From Rectinema sp003452735 (GTDB lineage Bacteria; Spirochaetota; Spirochaetia; Treponematales; Rectinemataceae): a stretch of DNA of 64,000 nt. Both the position numbers and the translations under genes were made by a program. Positions 34,053 to 42,213 of the stretch are shown one piece after another. The notes under the pieces are model-generated. The model was not told the origin of the DNA. It saw only the letters and a list, made by a program, of their open reading frames with translations, and did no database searches. Within the stretch, counting starts at the first letter, position 1. Every line of letters starts with the position of its first letter. The stretch covers positions 124,001 through 188,000 of the forward strand of contig DAOOGR010000001.1 in NCBI GenBank assembly GCA_035415815.1. Direction: 5' to 3'.

Positions 34053-36302
34053 ATGAAAAGAAGACTCATAACATCGGCTCTTCCCTACGTTAATAATGTT
34101 CCTCATCTTGGCAATCTGATTCAGGTATTATCTGCAGATGTATTTGCTAGATTCTGTAGACTTCGTGGATATGAGACTCTCTATGTCTGTGGTACCGATG
34201 AATATGGCACTGCGACTGAGACAAAAGCTCTCGAGGAAAAAGTAAGTCCGCGTGAGCTCTGTGATAGGTTTTATGAAATTCATCGCGATATCTATGAATG
34301 GTTTGAAATATCTTTTGATACTTTTGGTAGAACATCGACTCCAGAGCACACAGAGATCACACAATCCATATTTTTCGATCTAGACAAAAACGGTTACATC
34401 TCAAGCCAATCCATAGATCAACTCTATTGCGATACCTGTGGACGTTTTCTTGCTGATCGGTATGTAAGAGGAACCTGTCCCTATTGTGGTTATGAAGGAG
34501 CCCGTGGTGACCAATGTGAGATGTGCGGGAAACTGCTCGACCCAATGGAACTTCTGAGCCCTAAATGCATAAGTTGCGGTGGTACTCCAAGACCACGCTC
34601 GACCAAACATCTATATCTGGATCTCCCTGCTATACTCCCTAAGCTAGAAGCCTGGATGAAAGAAGCAAGTGTAAGAGGTTTTTGGGCAAATAATGCAATC
34701 CAGATGACGCAGGCATGGATACGGGATGGGCTGCATCCACGCGCTATTACTAGGGATCTAAAGTGGGGGATTCCCGTGCCCAAAGAGGGATTCAAAGATA
34801 AGGTCTTCTATGTCTGGTTCGATGCGCCTATCGGCTATATTTCAATGACAGCAAGATTAGCAAAGGAAAAGGGGTTCGACTGGAAGAGTTGGTGGCAGAA
34901 GCCCGATGAAGTAGAGCTTTTTCAGTTCATTGGTAAAGATAATATTCCATTCCATACTGTCATTTTCCCTTCTAGCCTTTTGGGTACTGGAAAGAACTGG
35001 ACCATGCTTCATCATATGTCAAGTACAGAATATCTCAATTATGAAGCTGGTAAGTTTTCCAAATCCAAAGGTATTGGCGTTTTCGGAAATGATGCTATGA
35101 ATACTGGAATTCCTGCAGATATATGGCGTTTCTATATATTTTGGAATAGACCTGAGACTTCAGATTATACGTTCACATGGACTGATTTCCAAGAAAAGGT
35201 AAATGGAGAGCTTATAGGAAATCTCGGAAATCTTGTAAATAGAACGCTTACATTTATTTCGCGGTATTACAGTGGAATTATCCCCGAGGGGACCCCTGAT
35301 ATGGCTTTCTGGAAGGAGGTTGCCGATCGCGAACAAGAGGCTTCAGAACTTTTAGAGCGGGCTGATCTCCGAGATGCGTTTAGAACTATCTTTTCCATAG
35401 CAGATTTGGCAAATAAGCGTTTCCAGTATGAAGAGCCTTGGAAAGCTAGAATAGACAATCCTCAAAAAGCCAGCTCACTTATGCGTGATCTATGCTATGT
35501 GCTGAAAGACCTAGCAATAATGACTTATCCTTATATGCCAAGCACGGCTAAAAGACTCGCATCTTTTTTAGGAATAGAAATAGGACAAGGGAAACTTGGT
35601 TGGGCTGATCTTGGTTTAAAAGGAGAGTTTCAAAGAATAAAAAAACACGAGGTTCTTTTTAATAAGCTCGAAGATGAGCTGATAGCTTCCCTTCGTGTAC
35701 AATATTCAGGCTCCCAAAAAGAAAGAGAAGAAAAAGAAGAACAAAATCGTAAAAATGAGGGAAAGCTACCAGCTTCTATAGAAAAAAATCAGAACAATCG
35801 ATTTGATCAAATAATAGACCTACGCGTTGCTCGGATTATAAAGATTGAGCGACATCCTAAAGCCGACAAACTATATATAGAGACCCTAGACGATGGCAGT
35901 GGTTCAGAAAGGGTAATAATCTCAGGACTAGTGCCTTTCTATAGAGAAGATGAACTACTTGGCAAAAATATTGTCCTTGTTAACAACTTAAAGCCAGCAA
36001 AATTGCGTGGAATTGAAAGTGCCGGCATGCTTCTCGCAGCTTCGACCAAAAGCCTAGAGGGAAATGAAATCGTCGAAGTATTGACTGCTCCAAATGCAAA
36101 GCCTGGCGAAAGAGTGTTACTAGAAGGAAGTAGTATTGAAAATCTAGAAGAGACTATATCCAAAGAGAACATCGATATTGAAACATTTTTAACAATCCCT
36201 TTATATGCAAAAGATGGCTATGCTTGGTCAGAAGGTCAACGCCTTATGGTTCGTGGCGAGCCCATAAGGCTCGAAAAAGTTATGGATGGAAAAATTGGCT
36301 GA
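34053..36302 (+). CDS. metG: Methionyl-tRNA synthetase
   Basis: 749 residues from the ATG at 34053. Class I synthetase: HIGH motif as HLGN near residue 15, a Cys-rich zinc knuckle with four CxxC pairs (about 130-190), and KMSKS as KFSKS near 336. A Glu/Lys-rich linker (about 550-585) leads to a C-terminal EMAP/tRNA-binding domain (IIDLRVARIIKIERHPKADKLYIE...). The upstream frame to 34005 is ignored because the protein should begin at MKRRLITSALPYVNN. It charges initiator and elongator tRNA-Met. Confidence 0.97.
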   Translation: MKRRLITSALPYVNNVPHLGNLIQVLSADVFARFCRLRGYETLYVCGTDEYGTATETKALEEKVSPRELCDRFYEIHRDIYEWFEISFDTFGRTSTPEHTEITQSIFFDLDKNGYISSQSIDQLYCDTCGRFLADRYVRGTCPYCGYEGARGDQCEMCGKLLDPMELLSPKCISCGGTPRPRSTKHLYLDLPAILPKLEAWMKEASVRGFWANNAIQMTQAWIRDGLHPRAITRDLKWGIPVPKEGFKDKVFYVWFDAPIGYISMTARLAKEKGFDWKSWWQKPDEVELFQFIGKDNIPFHTVIFPSSLLGTGKNWTMLHHMSSTEYLNYEAGKFSKSKGIGVFGNDAMNTGIPADIWRFYIFWNRPETSDYTFTWTDFQEKVNGELIGNLGNLVNRTLTFISRYYSGIIPEGTPDMAFWKEVADREQEASELLERADLRDAFRTIFSIADLANKRFQYEEPWKARIDNPQKASSLMRDLCYVLKDLAIMTYPYMPSTAKRLASFLGIEIGQGKLGWADLGLKGEFQRIKKHEVLFNKLEDELIASLRVQYSGSQKEREEKEEQNRKNEGKLPASIEKNQNNRFDQIIDLRVARIIKIERHPKADKLYIETLDDGSGSERVIISGLVPFYREDELLGKNIVLVNNLKPAKLRGIESAGMLLAASTKSLEGNEIVEVLTAPNAKPGERVLLEGSSIENLEETISKENIDIETFLTIPLYAKDGYAWSEGQRLMVRGEPIRLEKVMDGKIG

Positions 36303-36340
36303 GTAAAGAACCAATAACCGAGATTTTAGTGCAGAGTGCT

Positions 36341-37603
36341 ATGGATGTTCTACCGAAAATAGAAATAAGCCCCATTCTATCAGCAATGGATTGTATGCCT
36401 GAATGCCATGAGCAGGGCTTCTTACAATCCAAATTTTGGGGACTTTTCAAGGCTCGCACCGGATGGCAAGCCTATTCATGTACATATTCTTTCTATGATA
36501 AGGATTTGAGTGGTAGGATCCTTGTTTTAAAAAGGAAATTTGCAAAACTTTTTTCTTTTCTTTATGTTCCTTTTGGAGCAGGAGAATTGAGTTCTATCTC
36601 AAAGCGATGGAATGCTCTATCGGCGCTTGGACGAGCTCTGGGTGAATCTTTTGGCGGTACCGATGTTTTCATACGTTTTGATTTGCCATGGGAACGAGAT
36701 AAAGCATTAGCAAAAAATAAAGAAGAAGAAGAAAAGCTTGATATAGAGAGCACTCTTGGATTTCGTATTCCTGGCTTATATAAAGGCACCGATGTTCAGG
36801 TGCCAGATACAGTTATCTTAGACTTGCAGGGCGAAGAAGAACAAATTCTTGCTAGAATGAAGCCTAAATGGCGCTATAATATAAGACTATCACAAAAAAA
36901 AGCCATTTCCGTAGAAGATGAAGGTATTTCTAGTTTGCCATTATTTATGTCTTTATATAAAGAGACAGCCAAGCGAGATAGAATAGCTATTCATCCAGAG
37001 AGCTACTATAAGACTTTATTTGAAACAAGCTCTGAAATCGCAGAAGCAGCTCGAGCAAATTCTATTGCTACGATAACGCCTCATCTGTCTCTATATGTTG
37101 CTCGGCATAAAGAAGAGGTACTTGCAAGTATTATTGTCCTGCATTTTGGAGACACTTCAACCTATCTCTACGGTGCATCTTCGAGCAAGAAACGCAATCT
37201 AATGCCAACCTATGCATTGCAATGGCAAGCCATTCTAGATGCAAAGAGATCTGGGGCAAAAAAATATGATTTCTTTGGTATACCGCCTGATGATAAAGAT
37301 GATTCTCATCCTATGGCTGGACTCTATCTCTTTAAGACAGGATTTGGAGGTAATATAATACATCGCTATGGAGCTTATGATATCAGTCTTAGACCTCTTC
37401 TTTATTCTGTCTTCAGAACAGCAGAAAAAACGCGCAGCCTTTGGCATAAAAAGATAAAAAAAACTTTGAATAAAAAGACAGTTAGACTATCTGATGAGAC
37501 TATGAAAAGGTTAACAATAAAGAAGGTACAAAAAAGTCAGGAATCCGAAGAGGATGCTTCTTTAAGCTCCGATTCAGAAAACACGAAACCTTCGAATCCA
37601 TAA
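36341..37603 (+). CDS. FemAB-family peptidyltransferase-like protein
   Basis: 420 residues from the ATG at 36341, 38 nt after metG. The two GNAT-like halves of the FemABX family are visible: LQSKFWGLFKARTGWQAY at the start, LDLQGEEEQILARMKPKWRYNIRLSQKKAI (typical substrate-binding segment) near residue 170, and KKYDFFGIPPDDKDDSHPMAGLYLFKTGFGG near 310. FemABX enzymes add amino acids from tRNA to peptidoglycan side chains, so a cell-wall cross-bridge role is plausible. The last 67 nt overlap the convergent AMMECR1 gene, and the C-terminal tail is Ser/Glu-rich. Confidence 0.75.
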   Translation: MDVLPKIEISPILSAMDCMPECHEQGFLQSKFWGLFKARTGWQAYSCTYSFYDKDLSGRILVLKRKFAKLFSFLYVPFGAGELSSISKRWNALSALGRALGESFGGTDVFIRFDLPWERDKALAKNKEEEEKLDIESTLGFRIPGLYKGTDVQVPDTVILDLQGEEEQILARMKPKWRYNIRLSQKKAISVEDEGISSLPLFMSLYKETAKRDRIAIHPESYYKTLFETSSEIAEAARANSIATITPHLSLYVARHKEEVLASIIVLHFGDTSTYLYGASSSKKRNLMPTYALQWQAILDAKRSGAKKYDFFGIPPDDKDDSHPMAGLYLFKTGFGGNIIHRYGAYDISLRPLLYSVFRTAEKTRSLWHKKIKKTLNKKTVRLSDETMKRLTIKKVQKSQESEEDASLSSDSENTKPSNP

Positions 37604-38109
37604 AGTTGCGAAAGAGGAGATTTCCACATATCAGAAGGAAGGCCTGCTTTCCAGCAAAGCTGCTCTAGGAAAGTCTCTTTATCCCATCCAAATTCTATTG
37701 GAACTTGTGGAAGCAATATTCCTGATCTTCCATGAGCAGAGATGAGAAGACCGTGTTTCCCTATCACAATTTCCTCTGGAGAGATTGGGTATAAGGGAGA
37801 GAGCAGAGTGATTTCAATCTCGATCAAGGGTAATTCTTCCTTTTTCAAGGGCGGAAAACGCGGGTCTTCGAATGCAGCGGCAAGAGCCATTTGTTTTATA
37901 GTTTTTGTTAAATCAGCATCACTCTGTATTCTGCCGATACAACCCCTAAGCGATCCATTTTTTCTCAATGTGACAAAAGCTCCACATTTTAGAGATTTAG
38001 ATAGGAGCGGAGGCTCGACTTCTTCTTCGCCTTTTAACGACGCATTAATTGTGAGGCGTGCATAATTCAATAGTTTCTTTTGATCTTCTAGAGATATTGT
38101 AAATTCCAT
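37537..38109 (-). CDS. AmmeMemoRadiSam system protein A (AMMECR1 domain)
   Basis: 190 residues. The AMMECR1 fold is recognised by GAFVTLRKNGSLRGCIGRI and EDPRFPPLKKEELPLIEIEITLLSPLYPI. It follows the Memo-family gene by 3 nt, forming two of the three parts of the AmmeMemoRadiSam set; the radical SAM partner is not in the window. Function of the set is unknown. Its last 67 nt are antisense to the 3' end of the FemAB-like gene. Confidence 0.85.
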   Translation of the reverse strand: MEFTISLEDQKKLLNYARLTINASLKGEEEVEPPLLSKSLKCGAFVTLRKNGSLRGCIGRIQSDADLTKTIKQMALAAAFEDPRFPPLKKEELPLIEIEITLLSPLYPISPEEIVIGKHGLLISAHGRSGILLPQVPIEFGWDKETFLEQLCWKAGLPSDMWKSPLSQLYGFEGFVFSESELKEASSSDS

Positions 38110-38112
38110 AAT

Positions 38113-38934
38113 TCACCTCTTAAAATCTATTGCTCCATAGCCTACAACTAGCTCATCACAGTACTCTCTATGTTTCGAAGAATTATCATAATCCAGTAAT
38201 TCTGCCCTTGCTTTTGGAAATGCAACTCTGAAAGCTCGAATAACTGCTTCTCCGCAAAAAGAATTACAGCAAGATTCTGCTTCAACATGAAATTCAGCAA
38301 TAGGTCTAGAAAGAGAATCGACGAATTCCTTAGAAAGCGAATCACATTTTTCTGGAGAATCGCTTACTGCAAGGTTTGAAGATAGTACAAAGATAACCTG
38401 ATTCCCAATATAATTGCTTATTTCTTCAAATAATCTTGTGGCAGTCTCAATAGTCGAGGGATTCTTACCCGATATAATACAAGGCAATATTGGGACCCCT
38501 GGGAAAAAACGAGATGCAAATGGTAATTGAAGCTCTATCGAATGCTCTTCCAAATGTGGTAGATCGTTTTTCTTTAACATCGTTACCTTTGTAAGGAGAT
38601 AATCTCTAAGGTTCGAATCAATATTCAAGGAAGTTCCTGGAATATCGAATTTAGTAGATTCAGGCAGAAAAACACCTTCTTCATAAGGCAGATGAGAAGG
38701 CCCCATAATCGCAATAATAGAAGGATCCGCACCCAGAATTGCACCCCACGATTCCATGCTGACTTTTCCGCTATAGAGAAAACTTCCATGGGGAGCAATA
38801 ATGGCAAATGCTGGACAAGGCATTGGCTTTGCGTACATACTAAGATTGTCCATTTCGGACATTAGCATATCTGGATCAGATGGATAGAAAATTCCCGATA
38901 GCAAAGGGCTGCGCACCAGTTTTTCATCACTCAT
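38113..38934 (-). CDS. AmmeMemoRadiSam system protein B (Memo family)
   Basis: 273 residues. Memo-like: N-terminal SGIFYPSDPDMLMSEM, APHGSFLYSGKVSMESW (usual APHAGY.YSG, here HGS) and MGPSHLP, plus later EEHSIELQLPF and LSSNLAVSD. The family resembles metal-dependent extradiol dioxygenases; the His/Ser changes should be checked against the metal ligands. It is the first gene of a two-gene minus-strand unit whose promoter lies at 38954-38981. Confidence 0.85.
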   Translation of the reverse strand: MSDEKLVRSPLLSGIFYPSDPDMLMSEMDNLSMYAKPMPCPAFAIIAPHGSFLYSGKVSMESWGAILGADPSIIAIMGPSHLPYEEGVFLPESTKFDIPGTSLNIDSNLRDYLLTKVTMLKKNDLPHLEEHSIELQLPFASRFFPGVPILPCIISGKNPSTIETATRLFEEISNYIGNQVIFVLSSNLAVSDSPEKCDSLSKEFVDSLSRPIAEFHVEAESCCNSFCGEAVIRAFRVAFPKARAELLDYDNSSKHREYCDELVVGYGAIDFKR

Positions 38935-38953
38935 TTAAATGCTCTAATCTATA

Positions 38954-38981
38954 AGTATATTGCTAAACCTTGAAAATGCAA
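38954..38981 (-). promoter_or_regulatory. Promoter of the AmmeMemo gene pair
   Basis: On the minus strand TTGCAT (38981-38976), 16-nt spacer, TATACT (38959-38954), about 20 nt before the ATG at 38934. Confidence 0.45.
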
Positions 38982-39016
38982 GAAATGTGGATTGTAAATT
39001 TTTAAGGGAACATCGA

Positions 39017-39045
39017 TTGCTTACAGATTATCATCATATTATTAT
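39017..39045 (+). promoter_or_regulatory. Promoter of the 39054 gene, predicted leaderless
   Basis: TTGCTT (39017-39022), 17-nt spacer, TATTAT (39040-39045), with the ATG at 39054 only 9 nt after the -10 box and no Shine-Dalgarno. Confidence 0.55.
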
Positions 39046-39053
39046 TTCAACAA

Positions 39054-39374
39054 ATGGAAACAGTTTCTCAAGCACTTCTATATGAAGAAAAATTGCTTCG
39101 AAATCGCCTTCAGAGAGTCGAGAGCGAATGCGCATCGAGACCTAAGGGTAGCATTGTACTAAAACGCCGATATAACCAAGTATATGCATATCTGCAATGG
39201 AGGGATGGTAATAGAGTCTGCAGCAGATATCTAGGAAAGCCCGATTCCTGGCAATGCAGATCAATACAAGCAAAGATTACGGAAAGACGAAAATACCTGG
39301 AAGAGGCAAAAGAAATAAGAAAAAAGCTGGAAGCTACGCAGCATCTTCTAGAGGAAGTTAGAAAATTTAGTTGA
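39054..39374 (+). CDS. Small protein of unknown function
   Basis: 106 residues, basic and mostly helical. A central GSIVLKRRYNQVYAYLQWRDGN..CSRYLGKPDSW looks like a compact beta element; similar small proteins with YxYLxWRxG..SRYLG occur in other bacteria without known function. The C-terminal 50 residues are a Lys/Glu-rich helix. It has its own promoter and lies between the divergent Memo gene and the GHMP kinase gene. No signal peptide. I do not recognise a defined family. Confidence 0.6.
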   Translation: METVSQALLYEEKLLRNRLQRVESECASRPKGSIVLKRRYNQVYAYLQWRDGNRVCSRYLGKPDSWQCRSIQAKITERRKYLEEAKEIRKKLEATQHLLEEVRKFS

Positions 39375-39399
39375 AAATACAGCATAAATAGGATACAAT
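39371..39399 (+). promoter_or_regulatory. Promoter of the GHMP kinase gene, predicted leaderless
   Basis: TTGAAA (39371-39376), 17-nt spacer, TACAAT (39394-39399). The ATG at 39407 begins 8 nt after the -10 box. The -35 box overlaps the end of the preceding gene. Confidence 0.65.
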
Positions 39400-39406
39400 A
39401 ATCACA

Positions 39407-40555
39407 ATGAAAGATATTTTTATAATACACGAAGAAGAGTATGATACTGCTCCAGACTGTACATCAGCTGCGCCGACAATAGTTAAAATCCTAGGAGAGC
39501 ACACTGATTTTACTGATGGTCTTGTGCTTTCAGCTTCTCTTTCCTTTGAAGTCCGAGTCGCTATATCTTTCAGAAAAGACAATTCGCTGCGTTTTTATGC
39601 AGCTGATTTTAATGAACGTAAACGCGCAAACGTTGCCACATTCAAGTACAAAAGAGAAGATCGCTGGGCTAATCATGTAAAAAGCGTGTGCGACTATTTT
39701 TGGCGCGTATTCAACCTTGATCCCCGTGGTCTCAATGTGACTATTCAAAGCAATGTGCCGCTTGGACTTGGTCTAGGTATTAGTAGCGCGATAAACATGG
39801 CAACTGCACTTATCTTCAAAACGCTATACGATCTGGACCTCAAACTAGAAGAATTGGCTTTTCATGCCTGGAAAGCTCAGAGCTTGTTCTTTGAGAAAGA
39901 ATTACCTATAACAAATTATCTTGCAATTACTGCGCCCGCAGGGAGAAGTTTTTCAATCATAGACTTGCATGGGAAAAAGCGCCGCGGAGTGCAATTTTTG
40001 CCTGAACCTTGGGAAATGCTTCTAACCGATTCCAAAGTGCCGCGATCTTCTGTGGAAGCAGAGCTGGAACAGCGAATCGCAGATTGCAAAGCATGTATTT
40101 CAGTTCTTGTTCCATATCATAACCGTTCTATCCGCGATATAGCACCACAAGAACTCGATGAACTGCTGGGAATAGTGCCTGAACGTAAGCGTAGACGATG
40201 TCTTCATGTGCTAGAAGAAGTAAGAAGAGTAGTTGAAGCGGAAGAGAGTCTTTCACGTCAGGACTATGTAGGCTTTGGTCGAATTGTAAACAAATCACAT
40301 GCTTCTTTAAGAAGTCTTTACGAAATTTCATGTCCGGAAATAGACTGGCTTACCAAGAGAGCGCTTGAGTTAGATGATGTTCTATGTTCTAGACTTGTTG
40401 GCCAAGGGTTTGGCGGGAGCACGCTTACAATTCTCAAAAATGAAAAAAAGCAAGTCTATCGCAATAAGCTAGAAGACTATGAGAGAATATTTGGTTTCAA
40501 ACCCATAATCCACGAAGTCTCGACAGGCGCAGGTCTTAGAATTCTAGAGCATTGA
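39407..40555 (+). CDS. GHMP kinase, divergent galactokinase-like
   Basis: 382 residues, galactokinase size. Galactokinase signature remnants: LGEHTDF at residues 29-35 (consensus GRxNLIGEHTDY, but the GRxN part reads TIVK), a GHMP P-loop-like PLGLGLGISSAINMAT near 115 (usual GAGLSSSAA) and GQGFGGSTLTIL near 335. The catalytic Asp motif (G.MDQ) is not apparent in the equivalent region, ELPITNYLAITAPAG near 162. So it may phosphorylate another sugar by a changed site, or be a non-catalytic paralogue. surE follows 38 nt later. Confidence 0.7.
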   Translation: MKDIFIIHEEEYDTAPDCTSAAPTIVKILGEHTDFTDGLVLSASLSFEVRVAISFRKDNSLRFYAADFNERKRANVATFKYKREDRWANHVKSVCDYFWRVFNLDPRGLNVTIQSNVPLGLGLGISSAINMATALIFKTLYDLDLKLEELAFHAWKAQSLFFEKELPITNYLAITAPAGRSFSIIDLHGKKRRGVQFLPEPWEMLLTDSKVPRSSVEAELEQRIADCKACISVLVPYHNRSIRDIAPQELDELLGIVPERKRRRCLHVLEEVRRVVEAEESLSRQDYVGFGRIVNKSHASLRSLYEISCPEIDWLTKRALELDDVLCSRLVGQGFGGSTLTILKNEKKQVYRNKLEDYERIFGFKPIIHEVSTGAGLRILEH

Positions 40556-40593
40556 TTCTAAGCTACCAATCTTATTCTGAAAACGGAGATTAC

Positions 40594-41355
40594 ATGAGAA
40601 TCTTATTAACAAATGATGATGGCATACAATCGGATGGCATATTTGCTCTCATCGATACAATTACTGCAATGAAAGATGCCAATGGGAAAAGTTTACACCA
40701 AGTATGGGTAGTCGCGCCTGAGCATGAACGGTCTGGCGTGAGCCATGCTATGACGTTGAAAAAGCCAGCTAAGTTGCGCAGACTTGGAGATTTCCGCTAT
40801 AGCTGCTCTGGAACACCGGTAGATTGCATAATAATTGCAGGACTTGCTATTCTCCATGAAAAACCGGATCTAGTTATATCAGGGATAAATAGAGGACCGA
40901 ATCTTGGCACAGATATAATTTATTCTGGAACTTGCGGCGCGGCACGTCAGGCTGCGTTGCAAGGAATCCCGGCAATTGCTGTATCATGTGCAGCCTATTG
41001 CGATAATCTTGAATATGAAGGACTAACATCTTTCCTGTCAGGCAATCTAGAAGAGCTTATAGCCTTGTGGAAGCCTGATTCATTCATCAATATTAATGGT
41101 CCTTCTACAAAATCTAGAGATCTAAAGGCAGTATGGACTGTCCCAGGAAAGAATAAGTACATTGACAACCTTAAGTGCTTTGACGGATTGGATGGATATA
41201 CTTATTGTTTTCTCACTGAAGGAGGGGAAGAGCGAACGCCTGATAATCTCTCGGATCATCATGTAATTTCTCAGGGCCATATTGCAATAAGCTTAATTGA
41301 AGTTCATCCTCGCGCATTTCATGAGTCATCTCTAAATGGGAAATTCGTTTTTTAA
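40594..41355 (+). CDS. surE: 5'/3'-nucleotidase SurE
   Basis: 253 residues from the ATG at 40594 (MRILLTNDDGIQSDG), with GGAG upstream; a longer frame from 40552 is less likely. SurE is a divalent-metal nucleoside monophosphatase. The metal site NDD near residue 8 is intact, as are APEHERSGVSHAMTL and SGINRGPNLGTDIIYSGTCGAARQA. It is linked to survival in stationary phase in some bacteria. Confidence 0.95.
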   Translation: MRILLTNDDGIQSDGIFALIDTITAMKDANGKSLHQVWVVAPEHERSGVSHAMTLKKPAKLRRLGDFRYSCSGTPVDCIIIAGLAILHEKPDLVISGINRGPNLGTDIIYSGTCGAARQAALQGIPAIAVSCAAYCDNLEYEGLTSFLSGNLEELIALWKPDSFININGPSTKSRDLKAVWTVPGKNKYIDNLKCFDGLDGYTYCFLTEGGEERTPDNLSDHHVISQGHIAISLIEVHPRAFHESSLNGKFVF

Positions 41356-41403
41356 CATTTAGATTCAGCTATTTTCCTGCTATTATTAATATCTTTAAAG
41401 GCC

Positions 41404-41433
41404 TTGACCAAATCATTGTCTTTCGTATATAGT
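41404..41433 (+). promoter_or_regulatory. tRNA promoter
   Basis: TTGACC (41404-41409) followed by TATATA (41426-41431, 16-nt spacer) or TATAGT (41428-41433, 18-nt spacer), upstream of the tRNA pair. Confidence 0.55.
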
Positions 41434-41449
41434 GCGGTTCGTTGTGCAC

Positions 41450-41522
41450 GCCATCTTAGCTCAGTTGGGAGAGCGCGTGACTTGTAATCTCGAGGTCCCC
41501 GGTTCGATTCCGGGAGATGGCT
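41450..41522 (+). tRNA. tRNA-Thr (anticodon TGT)
   Basis: 73 nt. Acceptor stem GCCATCT/AGATGGC pairs fully, the D-arm is GCTC/GAGC, the T-arm is CCCGG/CCGGG with loop TTCGATT, and the discriminator is T. The anticodon loop CTTGTAA gives TGT. The anticodon stem CGTGA/TCTCG pairs at four of five positions; the middle pair is T-T. CCA is not encoded. It is followed by tRNA-Tyr after 23 nt. Confidence 0.93.
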
Positions 41523-41545
41523 CGAGGGACATATAGTCCATCAAT

Positions 41546-41628
41546 GGGGAGATTCCCGAGTGGTCAAAGGGGGCAGACTGTAAATCTGTTGGCTGTAGCC
41601 TTCGAAGGTTCAAATCCTTCTCTCCCCA
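41546..41628 (+). tRNA. tRNA-Tyr (anticodon GTA)
   Basis: 83 nt with a long variable arm, as in class II bacterial tRNA-Tyr. Acceptor GGGGAGA/TCTCCCC, anticodon loop CTGTAAA, anticodon stem GCAGA/TCTGT (one G-T), discriminator A. The GUN anticodon makes it a queuosine substrate, fitting the tgt gene in this window. CCA is not encoded. Confidence 0.95.
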
Positions 41629-41631
41629 CAA

Positions 41632-41664
41632 GGGGTTGTCCTGAGAAATGGACAGCCCCTTTTT
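41632..41664 (+). terminator. Intrinsic terminator after the tRNA pair
   Basis: Stem GGGGTTGTCC (41632-41641) / GGACAGCCCC (41650-41659) with one G-U pair, loop 8 nt, then five T. Confidence 0.85.
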
Positions 41665-41727
41665 GTTTGTTTTGCACAAAGGCTTTTTTTGATTATCTCT
41701 CTTGGCCGCCTACAGGATGGTGGTACT

Positions 41728-42213
41728 ATGAATCCTGAAATGCCAATAAAAAAGATCTATTTCGAATGTATGCGTTGCAATGCTTGCTGTGGCGGTCAAC
41801 CTGGTTATGTGTGGCTCTCCAAGAAAGATCTTATGGCTTTAAGTGAGTATTTTGGTCTTTCTATACAGGAATTTGCATTGGCTTTCTGTAGAATGGTCGA
41901 TATAGGCATAGAAATTACATTAAGTCTAAAAGAAAAACAGAACTATGACTGCATTTTTTTAGAAAATTATGGATGCAGCGTTTATCCGGTTAGGCCGGTT
42001 CAATGCAAGACATATCCTTTTTGGGAAACAATACTAGAAAATGAGCAGAGTTGGATCGAAGAGGCTAAATATTGCCCTGGAATTGGAAAAGGCCCTCTGA
42101 TATCCTCAAATACGATTTTAGATGCTTTTCTTGAGAGACGACAGAATACTCCTCTATCGATCGATGAAATTACAGCTCTGAGAGCTTTAGAGAATAAATG
42201 GGATAATCAATGA
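41728..42213 (+). CDS. YkgJ-family cysteine cluster protein
   Basis: 161 residues from the ATG at 41728, with a purine-rich GGATGGTGG upstream. The conserved Cys pattern is CMRCNACCGG (about 12-20), CIFLENYGCSVYPVRPVQCKTYPFW (about 72-96) and YCPGIGKG, typical of the UPF0153/YkgJ family, which is thought to bind zinc or iron-sulfur. Function unknown. It overlaps mltG by 4 nt (ATGA). Confidence 0.8.
   Translation: MNPEMPIKKIYFECMRCNACCGGQPGYVWLSKKDLMALSEYFGLSIQEFALAFCRMVDIGIEITLSLKEKQNYDCIFLENYGCSVYPVRPVQCKTYPFWETILENEQSWIEEAKYCPGIGKGPLISSNTILDAFLERRQNTPLSIDEITALRALENKWDNQ

Noticed and set aside
41461..41679. Minus-strand reading frame across the two tRNA genes
   Set aside because: Its product contains the GIEPGTSRLQ-type peptide commonly mis-annotated from tRNA complements; the tRNAs explain the region.
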